NCBI RefSeq assembly: GCF_023639785.1
Contig: NZ_CP098325.1
Span: 1,488,001-1,552,000 of the forward strand
Direction: 5' to 3'
Source: Leclercia adecarboxylata
Lineage (GTDB): Bacteria > Pseudomonadota > Gammaproteobacteria > Enterobacterales > Enterobacteriaceae
Length of the DNA: 64,000 bases
The notes below the pieces were generated by a model. It worked only from the letters and a program-made list of their open reading frames with translations. It was not told where the DNA came from and did not search any database. Positions within the stretch are counted from its first letter, which is position 1. Every line of letters begins with the position of its first letter. Position numbers and translations under genes: made by a program. Below are positions 1 through 11,871 of this stretch, piece after piece.

Positions 1-444
1 AGCGCCACCGAAGATGCGAGCCTCGGCCCGACCTTCAACACCCGCACCATCAATAACGAAGTGATGGTGCACAGCGGGCAGACCGTGGTCCTCGGCGGAC
101 TGATGGAGAACGTCACCAAGCAGAACGTCTCGAAGGTGCCGCTGCTGGGCGATATCCCGCTGGTAGGGCAGCTGTTCCGCTATACCTCCCAGGACACCAC
201 GAAGCGTAACCTGATGGTCTTTATTCATACCACCGTCCTGCGTGACGACGACACCTACAGCGCGTCGTCGAAAGAGAAATACGACCAGATCCGTGCCCGC
301 CAGCAGCAGCGTCTTGAGGAGAGAAAGCTCGGCATTATCGCGCCTGAAGACAATGCCGTGCTGCCCGCTTACCCGACTGCCGCCAGCAAGACGAAGAGCG
401 TGGTCAGCACCACGTCAGCCAGCCGCAACCCGTTTAAAGAGTAA
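1..444 (+). CDS. gspD: Type II secretion secretin GspD, C-terminal fragment
   Basis: The reading frame is open from the first base to the TAA at 442-444, so this is the last 147 residues of a longer gene that starts before the window. The segment [20 protein letters not shown], followed by [14 protein letters not shown], is the conserved end of the secretin barrel domain. The remaining roughly 70 residues are charged ([17 protein letters not shown]) and resemble the S-domain that binds the pilotin. GspD forms the outer-membrane pore of the type II secretion system. gspE starts 14 nt downstream. Identity is firm; the full length and the pilotin cannot be judged here. Confidence 0.96.
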   Translation, partial: SATEDASLGPTFNTRTINNEVMVHSGQTVVLGGLMENVTKQNVSKVPLLGDIPLVGQLFRYTSQDTTKRNLMVFIHTTVLRDDDTYSASSKEKYDQIRARQQQRLEERKLGIIAPEDNAVLPAYPTAASKTKSVVSTTSASRNPFKE

Positions 445-458
445 GGACGAGACGCAAC

Positions 459-1937
459 ATGGATGGATTGAGTCAAGAGCTATGCACCAGCAACTACGCG
501 AAAACCCACGGGATCCTTTTCTATCAGGATCGGGTCTGGGTACGTGATGATGCCCCGGCGTTTGCCCTGCTGGAGATGCGCCGGGTGCTGGGACGATCCT
601 TCACCCCGACCCTTCTCACGGCCGAGGCGTTTGACGAGTTGCTGGCGAAAGTCTGGCAGCAGAACAGCGGCGTCTCCCAGCAGCTCGTGGACGATATGGA
701 CGCCGATATTGACCTGATGGCGCTCACCGAGGAGATCCCGGACAACGAGGATCTGCTGGATAACGACGAAAACTCGCCGGTGATCCGCCTGATCAACGCC
801 ATTCTTGGCGAAGCGGTGAAGGACAGTGCCTCGGATATTCATATCGAAACCTTCGAGCGCACCCTGAGCATCCGTTTTCGCGTCGACGGCGTGCTGCGCC
901 CTGTGCTGCAACCGGCGCGCAAGCTGGCACCGCTGCTGGTGTCGCGCATCAAGGTAATGTCGAAGCTCGATATCGCTGAAAAACGCCTGCCGCAGGATGG
1001 CCGTATCTCCCTGCGCATTGGCCGTAAGGCCATCGACGTGCGTGTTTCCACCATTCCGTCCCAGTACGGCGAGCGGGTGGTTATGCGTCTGCTGGATAAA
1101 AGTAATCTCAAGCCGGACATTAACAAGCTGGGGCTTATCGATGAAGAGCTGTCGCAGCTGAAGGGACTGATTGGCCGTCCGCACGGCATTATCCTGGTCA
1201 CCGGCCCGACCGGTTCCGGGAAAAGTACCACCCTGTACGCCATTCTTTCGGCGCTGAACGGCCATGAACGCAACATTCTGACCGTTGAAGACCCGATCGA
1301 ATACGAGCTGGAAGGGGTCGGACAGACCCAGGTTAACCCGCGCGTGGACATGACCTTTGCCCGCGGGCTGCGCGCCATTCTGCGCCAGGACCCGGACGTG
1401 GTGATGATCGGTGAGATCCGTGACGGCGAAACCGCGCAAATCGCGGTGCAGGCGTCGCTGACCGGTCACCTGGTGATGTCCACGCTGCACACCAACAGCG
1501 CCGCCGGGGCCATTACCCGTCTGCGGGATATGGGGCTGGAATCCTTCTTAATCGGTTCATCGTTGCTCGGCGTCATTGCCCAGCGTCTGGTGCGTCGGCT
1601 GTGTACCCACTGCCGGACCACCAGTCCGCTGGACGACAATGAAAAAGTGCTGTTCAGCTTTATGGATACCCCGCCAAAAGCGATCTACCGCGCGGTGGGC
1701 TGCGAGCACTGCCGCCAGAGCGGCTATCAGGGGCGAGCCGGCATTCATGAGTTTCTGGTGGTGGACAGCGCGATGCGCCGTGCCATTCATGAAGATAAAG
1801 ATGAAATGTCCATCGAAACTGAGCTCTTCAAACAGGCCTACAGCCTGCGTGAGAACGGCCTGCTGAAGGTCATCAGCGGTGTCACCTCGCTGGAAGAGGT
1901 GATGCGCGTGACCGCCGAGCGGGGAGGGGATGCGTAA
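459..1937 (+). CDS. gspE: Type II secretion ATPase GspE
   Basis: Cytoplasmic ATPase that powers pseudopilus assembly in type II secretion; 492 aa, normal for the family. Visible are a Walker A box GPTGSGKS at residues 249-256, a Walker B-like stretch [11 protein letters not shown] around 312-322, a His box STLHTNS near 341-347, and two CxxC pairs (LCTHC near 382-385, CEHC near 415-418) that form the zinc-binding domain of GspE. The N-terminal part is the less conserved domain that binds GspL. The stop overlaps the gspF start (TAATG), which implies translational coupling. Confidence 0.97.
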   Translation: MDGLSQELCTSNYAKTHGILFYQDRVWVRDDAPAFALLEMRRVLGRSFTPTLLTAEAFDELLAKVWQQNSGVSQQLVDDMDADIDLMALTEEIPDNEDLLDNDENSPVIRLINAILGEAVKDSASDIHIETFERTLSIRFRVDGVLRPVLQPARKLAPLLVSRIKVMSKLDIAEKRLPQDGRISLRIGRKAIDVRVSTIPSQYGERVVMRLLDKSNLKPDINKLGLIDEELSQLKGLIGRPHGIILVTGPTGSGKSTTLYAILSALNGHERNILTVEDPIEYELEGVGQTQVNPRVDMTFARGLRAILRQDPDVVMIGEIRDGETAQIAVQASLTGHLVMSTLHTNSAAGAITRLRDMGLESFLIGSSLLGVIAQRLVRRLCTHCRTTSPLDDNEKVLFSFMDTPPKAIYRAVGCEHCRQSGYQGRAGIHEFLVVDSAMRRAIHEDKDEMSIETELFKQAYSLRENGLLKVISGVTSLEEVMRVTAERGGDA

Positions 1938-3145
1938 TGGCCTTCTACGCATGGACGGCCACCGACGCGGCGGGCAAAACCCGCCGCGGAACGCTGCAGG
2001 CCGAAGGGCAAAAGCAGGTGCGCCAGATGCTGCGGGATCAAAAGCTGATGCCGGTCAGCATCACCGAAACCCGCGAGAAGGCAACGGCCGGTAAAGCGGC
2101 AACCGGAGCGAAGCTCTCGACGCCGGTGCTGTCGATGTTTACCCGCCAGCTGTCGACCCTGGTGAACGCCGCGCTGCCGCTGGAGAGCGCCCTGAAGGCG
2201 ATCTCGAAGCAAACGGAAGATAAAAAGCTGGCGGCGATGGTGGTGGAGATCCGTGAAAAAGTGGTGGAGGGGCACACCCTGTTCGACGCCTTCAGCCAGT
2301 TTCCACGCACCTTCGACAAACTGTATTGCACCCTGGTGATGGCCGGGGAAAAAACCGGTCATCTGGGCGACGTGCTGGAGAAGCTGGCGGAATACAACGA
2401 GCAGCGCCAGAAGATGAAAAGCAAGCTCACCCAGGCGATGGTCTACCCGATCACCCTGACGGTGGTGGCCATCGCGGTGATCAGCATCCTGCTGGTGGCG
2501 GTGGTGCCGCAGGTGATCGAGCAGTTCACCCACATGAAGCAGCAGCTGCCGATCACCACCCGCACCCTGATTGCGGTGAGCGATTTCCTGCAGGCTTACG
2601 GGATCTATATCGCCGGAGGGCTGGCGGGGGCGATGGTGGGCTTCAAAACCTGGGTCAGAAACAGCAAAAACCGCTTCAGGTGGCACAGCTGGCTGGTCAA
2701 CGCATCGCCGATTAAAAAGCTGGTCTGCGCCATTAACAGCGCCCGCTACATCCGCACCCTGAGTATTCTGCAGGCCAGTAGCGTACCGCTGCTGGAGGGG
2801 ATGTATATCGCCATGGACGGGATCGAAAACCTCTATGCCCGGCAGGTGCTGGAGCAGGCGGCAGATACCGTGCGTCAGGGGGCGTCGCTCTATAACGCCC
2901 TGGATCAGGCGAAATTATTCCCGCCCACCATGCTGTACATGATTGCCTCCGGCGAAGAGAGCGGTGAACTGGGCAATTTAATGGACCGCGCGGCGGAAAA
3001 CCAGGAATCAGCTTTGCAACATCGCATCACCTTAACGCTGTCGGTCTTTGAACCGGCGCTGGTGGTGTCGATGGCAACCATTGTTCTGTTTATCGTGCTG
3101 TCAATATTACAGCCACTTCTGCAACTTAATAACATGGTAGGTTAA
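1937..3145 (+). CDS. gspF: Type II secretion inner-membrane platform protein GspF
   Basis: 402-aa polytopic inner-membrane protein of the assembly platform, working with GspE, GspL and GspM. It has the family layout of two homologous cytoplasmic helical domains (about residues 65-165 and 270-370, each with the FxxFPxxF/LFPPTMLYMIASGEESG type motif) separated by hydrophobic segments near 170-195 and 220-240, plus a last membrane helix near 375-398 (LVVSMATIVLFIVLSIL). The ATG overlaps the gspE stop by one base. It is followed two bases later by gspG. Confidence 0.96.
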   Translation: MAFYAWTATDAAGKTRRGTLQAEGQKQVRQMLRDQKLMPVSITETREKATAGKAATGAKLSTPVLSMFTRQLSTLVNAALPLESALKAISKQTEDKKLAAMVVEIREKVVEGHTLFDAFSQFPRTFDKLYCTLVMAGEKTGHLGDVLEKLAEYNEQRQKMKSKLTQAMVYPITLTVVAIAVISILLVAVVPQVIEQFTHMKQQLPITTRTLIAVSDFLQAYGIYIAGGLAGAMVGFKTWVRNSKNRFRWHSWLVNASPIKKLVCAINSARYIRTLSILQASSVPLLEGMYIAMDGIENLYARQVLEQAADTVRQGASLYNALDQAKLFPPTMLYMIASGEESGELGNLMDRAAENQESALQHRITLTLSVFEPALVVSMATIVLFIVLSILQPLLQLNNMVG

Positions 3146-3147
3146 TC

Positions 3148-3591
3148 ATGGCGATGAAACGTAAAAACCTGACCCGTCAGGCGGGCTTCACCTTGCTCGA
3201 ATTAATGGTGGTCATTGTTATTCTCGGGGTACTGGCCAGTATGGTGGTGCCAAATTTAATGGGTAATAAAGAGAAGGCCGATACCCAGAAAGCCACCAGC
3301 GATATTGTTGCGCTGGAAGGCTCGCTGGATATGTACAAGCTCGACAACCACCGTTATCCCACCACCGATCAGGGCCTGCAGGCGCTGGTCACCAAACCGG
3401 AAATCGCGCCAATCCCGAACGGCTACCGCGCTGACGGCTATATCCGCCGCCTGCCGCAGGATCCGTGGGGCAACGACTATCTGCTGGTGAGCCCGGGCGA
3501 ACACGGCGCGATTGATGTCTTCTCTGCCGGTCCGGACGGCGAAGCCAATACTGCCGACGATATTACTAACTGGTCGCTCGCGAAAAAATAA
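3148..3591 (+). CDS. gspG: Major pseudopilin GspG
   Basis: 147-aa major pseudopilin, the main building block of the type II pseudopilus. It has a short basic leader ending RQAG and a type IV prepilin cleavage site G13|F14 with Glu at mature position 5 (FTLLELMVVIVILGVLASM). The C-terminal part has the calcium-loop region typical of GspG (DVFSAGPDGEANTADDITNW). It should be cleaved and N-methylated by GspO, encoded downstream. The stop overlaps the gspH start (TAATG). Confidence 0.97.
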   Translation: MAMKRKNLTRQAGFTLLELMVVIVILGVLASMVVPNLMGNKEKADTQKATSDIVALEGSLDMYKLDNHRYPTTDQGLQALVTKPEIAPIPNGYRADGYIRRLPQDPWGNDYLLVSPGEHGAIDVFSAGPDGEANTADDITNWSLAKK

Positions 3592-4076
3592 TGAGTAAGC
3601 AACGCGGCTTTACCCTGCTGGAAATTATTCTCGCGCTGGTGATATTTGCCAGCTGCGCGATGATGGTGGTGTCGACTATTCCATCGCGCAGCGGCGCGGA
3701 TATATTTGGCCAGCAGTTAAAAGCCCTTGTGGAATATGGATCCGATCGCGCGGTGATGGACGGGAATATTATTGGCCTGACCATCACTACCGATAAATAT
3801 CAGCTGGTGACCTTCGAAGAGAAGAACGGTAAACGGGGCTGGGTGCCCTTAAGCGCCGGGCGGATCACCACCCGGGGGGATTTCCCGGAGGCCATGCACG
3901 TGTCGCTGTCACCCCAGCGGCTGGCGGCCACGGCGGATGCCGACCCGCAGATCCTCTTTTTGCCGGACGGCGAAATCAGCCGTTTCACTCTGTCGCTGCA
4001 AAGTGATGACAAACAGCACCGCTTTCGCGTGATCTCCCAGGGCGCGGCCCCGGTAACGGTAGAAAACGATGGCTAA
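3591..4076 (+). CDS. gspH: Minor pseudopilin GspH
   Basis: 161-aa minor pseudopilin. The leader MSKQRG is followed by the prepilin motif FTLLEIILALVIFASC, with cleavage after G6 and Glu at mature position 5. The rest matches the globular GspH domain in size, ending in strands such as RFRVISQGAAPVTV. It lies between gspG and gspI in the standard order and overlaps gspI by 8 nt. The minor pseudopilins H, I, J and K form the tip that primes pseudopilus assembly. Confidence 0.93.
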   Translation: MSKQRGFTLLEIILALVIFASCAMMVVSTIPSRSGADIFGQQLKALVEYGSDRAVMDGNIIGLTITTDKYQLVTFEEKNGKRGWVPLSAGRITTRGDFPEAMHVSLSPQRLAATADADPQILFLPDGEISRFTLSLQSDDKQHRFRVISQGAAPVTVENDG

Positions 4077-4443
4077 GGCCAAACAACAGGGCATGACGCT
4101 GCTGGAGGTGATGGTCGCCCTGGTGATCTTCTCCACCGCCGCGCTGGCGCTGATGAACTCGGTGTCGCTTAACGTCCGCTTCACCTACGGGCTGGCGGAT
4201 ACGTTACAGGCGAGCTGGGTGGCGGAAAATCAGCTGGCGGAAGCCCACCTGAGGCAGAGCGACTTCCCCGACACCGAGGAGGAGGGGCGCGAAACCCAGG
4301 GCGGGCGCAGCTGGATCTGGCGCAAACAGCGGGTGAAAAGCAGCGAACATGGCCTGGTGGATGAGATCCGCGTCTGGGCCGACGGTGACGACAGCCAGCC
4401 GGTTATCACCCTGGATATCATCCCGCCAGGAGAGAAAAAGTGA
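4069..4443 (+). CDS. gspI: Minor pseudopilin GspI
   Basis: 124-aa minor pseudopilin. The leader MAKAKQQG precedes MTLLEVMVALVIFSTAALAL, so prepilin cleavage falls after G8 with Glu at mature position 5. The motif SWVAENQLAEAHL is typical of GspI. The start lies inside the end of gspH, and its TGA overlaps the GTG start of gspJ, so expression is probably coupled. GspI nucleates the I-J-K tip complex. Confidence 0.94.
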   Translation: MAKAKQQGMTLLEVMVALVIFSTAALALMNSVSLNVRFTYGLADTLQASWVAENQLAEAHLRQSDFPDTEEEGRETQGGRSWIWRKQRVKSSEHGLVDEIRVWADGDDSQPVITLDIIPPGEKK

Positions 4444-5132
4444 AACAGACACGGCGCCAGCAGGGGTTCACCCTGCTGGAGATCATGATTGCGCTGACCA
4501 TCTTCGCGGTGATCAGCACCCTGGCGTGGCAAATTCTGGATGGCGCGATGCGTACCAGCTCCGCCACCGATGCCAGCGCGGCGAAGCTCAACCAGCTGCA
4601 ACGCGCCTGGAGCCTGCTGGAGCGCGATTTTTTTCAACTGCAGGGGCGCGCGCCGCGTAACGGAACGGGAGCGTTTCGCCTGAAAAACAATGCCCTGGAG
4701 ATGACGACCCTCAACGGCGTCAGCGGCCAGGTACAGCTTGAGCGCGTGCGCTGGCGGCTGGAGGGCGGCCGCCTGTGGCGCGACGTCTGGCCGACCCTTG
4801 ACGGCCCGGCCAACAGCAAACCGGACGAAGTGCCGATCGTCAGTGAGGTGAAAGCCGTGCAGTGGCGATTCTGGCAGGCGGACTGGCAAAAAACCTGGCG
4901 CGACATCGACCATCAGCCGGAAGGCGTGGAGCTGACGTTAACCATGGACAACGGCGACCGCTGGCGCTGGGTCTTTACCACCCCAGGAGATCTGCCCCCG
5001 GAAGCGGAAAAACCGGCGGAGCCGGAGGCGGAAAAACCGGTCCAGACGCCGTCGGACATCGCGCCGGACATCGCGCCAGAAGCCGCACCACTCTCCCCTG
5101 AAACGCCGCCCGCAGCGGAGGCCTTACGATGA
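4440..5132 (+). CDS. gspJ: Minor pseudopilin GspJ with acidic/proline-rich tail
   Basis: 230-aa minor pseudopilin starting at GTG (4440), which overlaps the gspI stop. The leader MKQTRRQQG is followed by FTLLEIMIALTIFAVIST, with cleavage after G9. The globular domain runs to about residue 180 (LTMDNGDRWRWVFTTPGDLP). Residues of about 180-230 are a low-complexity tail rich in Glu, Pro and Ala with the repeated unit PEAEKP and the pair DIAPDIAP. The core has the length usual for GspJ; the tail is an addition whose role is not evident. Confidence 0.94.
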   Translation: MKQTRRQQGFTLLEIMIALTIFAVISTLAWQILDGAMRTSSATDASAAKLNQLQRAWSLLERDFFQLQGRAPRNGTGAFRLKNNALEMTTLNGVSGQVQLERVRWRLEGGRLWRDVWPTLDGPANSKPDEVPIVSEVKAVQWRFWQADWQKTWRDIDHQPEGVELTLTMDNGDRWRWVFTTPGDLPPEAEKPAEPEAEKPVQTPSDIAPDIAPEAAPLSPETPPAAEALR

Positions 5133-6145
5133 ATCGGGTACGCAAACAGCAGGGTGTCGCCCTGCTGGTGGTGCTGATCCTGCTGGTAATGATGTCGGCG
5201 CTGGCGGCGAAAATCAGCCAGCAGTTCTGCCGCAACCTGCAGAAAACCCACTACCAGGTGAGCCAGCAGCAGCTGCGCTGGGCGATGCAGCGTCAGGAGG
5301 AAGAGGTCAAACACCGGCTGCTGATGGCCATCAGCGGCGAGAACAGCGTCCTCACCCTGCAGGGCGAATGGCATGAGCCGCTGGAGACCCAGGGGGAGTA
5401 CTACACGGTGGTCAGCCAGGTCGAGGATGCCCAGGACTGCTTTAATGTTAACAATCTGCTGGCGGTGCCAGCCACCGCCGGAAAGGACGAGACCCCGGCG
5501 CCAGTGGTAACGGAAAAGCCGCGCCAGCAGCAGATCGTGGAGCAGCTGCTCACCGACAGCGGCGTCAACACCCTTACGGCCGAGGAGATTTATCACCAGC
5601 TGGTGGATTACCTCGATGCGGACAGCCTGACCGCCAGAGCAGGGCAGGAGGATGATGCCTGGGCCGGGCTTGAGCCCGCGCGCCTGCCGGCGAACCGGAT
5701 GATGCTCAGCCTGAACGAACTCAAGCTGCTGCCCGCGTTTCCGGCAGCGGCGTGGCCGAAGGTGAGCAAGCTGTTCTGCGCGCTGCCCACCACCACCAGC
5801 CGAATTGACGTCAACACCCTGACGGCGCAGCAGGCGGGCCTGCTGGCGGCGCAGTTCCCCGGCAAGCTGACCGCAGATGAGGCGAAGCGGGTGATCGATG
5901 CCCGCCCGGACGACGGCTGGGAGAGCGTTAAGGCGTTCAGCGAGCTGCTGGAGCGTAACGCCCCGCAGCTGAAGGACGATCTGAAACAGGCCGCCAGCCA
6001 GTTTGATGTCAACAGCCGCTTTTTCCGCGTGGATTACACCGGCAATACCGACGAGTTAACCCTGCGCGTGGTCAGCCAGCTGCGGGCGGAGCGCGACACG
6101 GGCGAGGTCAGAACCTGGCAGCGCCGTTACCGAATGATTGAATAA
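5129..6145 (+). CDS. gspK: Minor pseudopilin GspK (tip protein)
   Basis: 338-aa GspK, the largest minor pseudopilin and the pseudopilus tip. The prepilin-like start MNRVRKQQG is followed by VALLVVLILLVMMSALAAK. Mature position 5 is not Glu, as expected for GspK. The later part has the helical insertion with helix-hairpin-helix-like motifs (IDVNTLTAQQAGLLAAQFPG and the nearby VIDARPDDGWESVKAF). The start overlaps gspJ (ATGA), and 15 nt separate it from gspL. Confidence 0.95.
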   Translation: MNRVRKQQGVALLVVLILLVMMSALAAKISQQFCRNLQKTHYQVSQQQLRWAMQRQEEEVKHRLLMAISGENSVLTLQGEWHEPLETQGEYYTVVSQVEDAQDCFNVNNLLAVPATAGKDETPAPVVTEKPRQQQIVEQLLTDSGVNTLTAEEIYHQLVDYLDADSLTARAGQEDDAWAGLEPARLPANRMMLSLNELKLLPAFPAAAWPKVSKLFCALPTTTSRIDVNTLTAQQAGLLAAQFPGKLTADEAKRVIDARPDDGWESVKAFSELLERNAPQLKDDLKQAASQFDVNSRFFRVDYTGNTDELTLRVVSQLRAERDTGEVRTWQRRYRMIE

Positions 6146-6160
6146 TAAAAGTCTGAGTCT

Positions 6161-7303
6161 ATGAAACAGGTAATTTTTGTGCGTCCCGACAGTCACGAGG
6201 ACGCAAAGGTATGGTGGTGCGAATCGGGCAGTGAGCAGGTGATGGCGTTGAACGGGCATCAGGCGCTCAGCGAGCTGGCGTCACATCCGCTGGCGTCGAG
6301 CGTCTGTCTGCTGTTACCGGCGAGCGAGATGATTTTCCGTCACTTTACGCTGGCGAAAAAGACACTGTCCGCGCAGAACACGCCCTTTTCGTGGATGGCG
6401 GAAGAGACGCTGATCGGCGATGTCGACACGCTCCACTGGACGGTGCTGAACAAAGCCGGACGCGAGGTGGATGCGGTGGCCATCGACGCCCCGCGCCTGC
6501 ATTGGTGGCTGGCTCTCTTCCATGACGCCGGGCTGAAGGTGGTGCAGGTGCTGCCGGATGCCTGGCTGCTGCCGGGCGAGGCAACCAGCAACACTCTGGT
6601 ACCGCTGGAAGATCAGGTCTGGCTGCGCTGCGGCCAGACGAGTGCCTGCGAGGTGGATACTGCCCTGCTACCGCTGCTGCTGGCGAAAACCGCCGGGGAG
6701 ATCGTCTGTTATGGTGAGGCCCCGGCGGGAGTGGCATGCAGTGAAACCCTGCCGGGGCAGCATCCGCTGGTGTTGATCCAGGCGCGCTGGAAACACTGCC
6801 GCATTAACCTGCTGCACGGTGAGTTCGACCGGCGGGTGGATGACAAAGGGGCGGCGAAAAAGCGCCGCCTTGCGACCGCGGCGATGGCGCTGCTGTGCGT
6901 CGGGTTACTGATCGGGCCACGGGCCGCCACGGCGTGGCTGCTGGTACAGGAGGAGAACCATCTCCAGCAGGAGATGGTGCAGCTTTATCAGCACCATTTC
7001 CCCAGCCTGCGCCAGCAGACCAATATCAAATACCATTTTGGTCAGAATATTAAAAAACAGAAGAAAGGGATCTTCCAGCAGCTGGAGGCGCTGGAGCAAA
7101 TTAAACGCCGGGTGCCGGGTATGGAAATAGAAGGTATCGAATACGACAACGCGCAAAATAATCTCACGCTCAGCGTAAAAGCACAAAACCCGCAGCAGTT
7201 TCAGGAGTTTGTTCAGCAGGCGAGCGCGAATTTTGCCTTTTCCTTACAGCCTGTTTCCACGGCAGCACCTTATACCGCGATAGTGACAGGGAAATATAAA
7301 TGA
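6161..7303 (+). CDS. gspL: Type II secretion protein GspL
   Basis: 380-aa bitopic inner-membrane protein that ties GspE to the platform. The N-terminal about 225 residues form the cytoplasmic actin-like domain. A single membrane helix follows a basic patch near residues 229-255 (AAKKRRLATAAMALLCVGLL), and the C-terminal ferredoxin-like periplasmic domain ends at residue 380. Sequence divergence is normal for GspL, so the call rests on position, size and topology as well as motifs. It overlaps gspM by 4 nt (ATGA). Confidence 0.92.
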   Translation: MKQVIFVRPDSHEDAKVWWCESGSEQVMALNGHQALSELASHPLASSVCLLLPASEMIFRHFTLAKKTLSAQNTPFSWMAEETLIGDVDTLHWTVLNKAGREVDAVAIDAPRLHWWLALFHDAGLKVVQVLPDAWLLPGEATSNTLVPLEDQVWLRCGQTSACEVDTALLPLLLAKTAGEIVCYGEAPAGVACSETLPGQHPLVLIQARWKHCRINLLHGEFDRRVDDKGAAKKRRLATAAMALLCVGLLIGPRAATAWLLVQEENHLQQEMVQLYQHHFPSLRQQTNIKYHFGQNIKKQKKGIFQQLEALEQIKRRVPGMEIEGIEYDNAQNNLTLSVKAQNPQQFQEFVQQASANFAFSLQPVSTAAPYTAIVTGKYK

Positions 7304-7785
7304 AAACGAAAATAGCGCAGTTAAAAAGCCGCTATCAGCAGTACAGCCTTCGCGAGCGCAACCTTATTAAGGTAGGGGCGGCAGCGCTGTGCTGTGCGGC
7401 GGTGTATTACGGCGGAATGGTACCGCTGGACACGATGATCGGCCGCAGCCAGGCGACGCTGCACCGACAGCAGGAGACATTGCGCTGGATGCGCGACGAA
7501 ATTACCAAAAATCACCTACAGGTTCAGCAGTTGAAAACCAATAATCCACGCATCGCGGTAGAAAACAGCGCCCATGAGATCAACCTGACGCTCAGCGACG
7601 TGCATCAGGACGGACAATCCATGACCTTCGCCATTAACCGGGTGAACGTCTACGTGTTGAAAAACTGGCTGCGGGAGATGAACCTCGCCACCGGCATACA
7701 GCTGGAGAAGATGAGCCTGACCCCGGTGGATCACCTTAGCGACGTGAAAGCGGATATTCAGCTCATCTGGAAAAAACACGCATGA
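7300..7785 (+). CDS. gspM: Type II secretion protein GspM
   Basis: 161-aa small bitopic inner-membrane protein, partner of GspL. It has a basic N-terminus, a YSLRERNLIKVG motif common in GspM, a membrane helix at about residues 24-42 (VGAAALCCAAVYYGGMV) and a periplasmic domain with a coiled-coil-like start. Start and stop codons overlap those of gspL and gspO. No gspN lies between gspM and gspO. Confidence 0.92.
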   Translation: MKTKIAQLKSRYQQYSLRERNLIKVGAAALCCAAVYYGGMVPLDTMIGRSQATLHRQQETLRWMRDEITKNHLQVQQLKTNNPRIAVENSAHEINLTLSDVHQDGQSMTFAINRVNVYVLKNWLREMNLATGIQLEKMSLTPVDHLSDVKADIQLIWKKHA

Positions 7786-8552
7786 CGGGGCCAGGATTCT
7801 GGGCCGCCAGCGGCGTGCTGGGGGCGATCCTCGGCAGCTTTCTTGGCGTGGTGGTGGAGCGCCTGCCGGGGTGGATGCGGGAAGAGGAGGGGGCGGGCAA
7901 TCTGCTCTATCCCCCCTCGCACTGCCCGGCGTGCCAGCACCGGCTGAGCGCGTGGGAAAATATTCCGCTGGTCAGTTGGCTGATGCTGCGCGGACGCTGC
8001 CGCTGCTGCCGCTCGCCGATCCCCCTGCGGGTGCTGATGGTGGAGCTGCTCAGCGCGCTCTTTTTCGCTCTCAGCGCCTGGCTGATACCCGACTTAACGG
8101 TCCTGCTGGCGTTGTGGCTGCTGTGGTGCGGCCTGCTGCCGCTGGCGATGATCGACCTGCGGGAGCGGCTGCTACCGGACTGCCTGACCCAACCGCTCCT
8201 GTGGGCCGGGCTGCTGGTACATCTGCATGCGCACCTGCTGCCGCTGACCGATGCGTTATACGGCGCGGTGGCAGGCTATCTGGCGCTGTGGCTGGTTTAT
8301 CACGGACATCGGCTGGTGACCGGGCGGGAAGGGCTGGGCTATGGCGACTTTAAGCTGCTGGCGGCGCTAGGCGCCTGGTGCGGCTGGCAGGCGTTACCCT
8401 CGATCCTGATGCTGGCGGCGCTGGGGGGGATCCTCGGCTGGGCTCTCTGTTTCCGCCATCAGGAGAATGGCAACGTTATTCCGTTCGGTCCTTTTCTGGC
8501 CCTTGCCGGACTGGTGATATTTATTCTGCAGCACGCCCTATTCATCATTTAA
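7782..8552 (+). CDS. gspO: Prepilin peptidase / N-methyltransferase GspO
   Basis: 256-aa membrane aspartyl protease that cleaves and N-methylates the five pseudopilins encoded upstream. It has two CxxC pairs in the cytoplasmic loop (C48/C51 and C73/C76). Both catalytic aspartates are present: D125 in MIDLRERLLPD and D189 in GYGDFKLLAALG, the GxGD motif. Seven to eight hydrophobic segments are visible. It is the last gene of the operon; its ATG overlaps the gspM stop. The cytoplasmic loop appears complete, so the methyltransferase function is probably kept. Confidence 0.96.
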   Translation: MTGPGFWAASGVLGAILGSFLGVVVERLPGWMREEEGAGNLLYPPSHCPACQHRLSAWENIPLVSWLMLRGRCRCCRSPIPLRVLMVELLSALFFALSAWLIPDLTVLLALWLLWCGLLPLAMIDLRERLLPDCLTQPLLWAGLLVHLHAHLLPLTDALYGAVAGYLALWLVYHGHRLVTGREGLGYGDFKLLAALGAWCGWQALPSILMLAALGGILGWALCFRHQENGNVIPFGPFLALAGLVIFILQHALFII

Positions 8553-11369
<2,817 letters not shown>

Positions 11370-11386
11370 TCGTCCGCAGCTGATAT

Positions 11387-11411
11387 GACGGGGGCTTGCC
11401 CCCGTCTTTTT
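11387..11411 (+). terminator. Rho-independent terminator after the chitinase gene
   Basis: A perfect 9-bp stem GACGGGGGC / GCCCCCGTC with a 2-nt loop is followed by five T. It begins 18 nt after the chitinase stop. It also makes a TTG start at 11410 for the next gene unlikely, because that codon lies in the T-run. Confidence 0.85.
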
Positions 11412-11430
11412 GCGTCTGGTGGGTAAGGAA

Positions 11431-11871
11431 ATGAAACGTCTTATACTTCTCTGGCTGCTGCTCAGCCAGAGCGCCCTGGCTAACTGCTGGGATAGCGCAG
11501 GATACCGCTATCATGTCGATCCTTATTTGCTGTTTGCCATTGCGAACGTGGAGTCGGGGATGAACCCCTATGCGGTGGGATGGAACCATGACGGCACGCG
11601 GGATGTCGGACTGATGCAAATTAACAGTTCACACTTCCCGGAACTGCAACGCGCCGGCATTGATGAAAACCGTCTGATCACTGAGCCCTGTACCTCTGTC
11701 ATGGTCGGGGCCTCAATCTTATCAGGGATGATCAAAGTGTATGGCTACAACTGGGAAGCGGTAGGGGCTTATAACGCCGGGTTAAAAAAAGAGAACTATC
11801 CGCAGCGCATGCTCTACGCCCGCAAGGTCTGGCAGAAATACCAGCAGCTCAAATCCCCCGGCAGACGCTAA
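11431..11871 (+). CDS. Periplasmic lytic transglycosylase (IagB/VirB1-like SLT domain)
   Basis: 146-aa exported peptidoglycan-cleaving enzyme. I chose the ATG at 11431: it opens a clear signal peptide (MKRLILLWLLLSQSALA, cut before NCW), with AAGGA just upstream. A longer frame from TTG 11410 would start in the terminator. The mature protein is almost only the SLT fold: the YHVDPYLLFAIANVESGMNP block with catalytic Glu41, GLMQIN, and AVGAYNAG. Such small transglycosylases open the cell wall for secretion or pilus machines. Its position after gsp and the chitinase suggests it serves the secretion system, though this is inference. Its stop abuts that of ybjS with no spacer. Confidence 0.85.
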   Translation: MKRLILLWLLLSQSALANCWDSAGYRYHVDPYLLFAIANVESGMNPYAVGWNHDGTRDVGLMQINSSHFPELQRAGIDENRLITEPCTSVMVGASILSGMIKVYGYNWEAVGAYNAGLKKENYPQRMLYARKVWQKYQQLKSPGRR

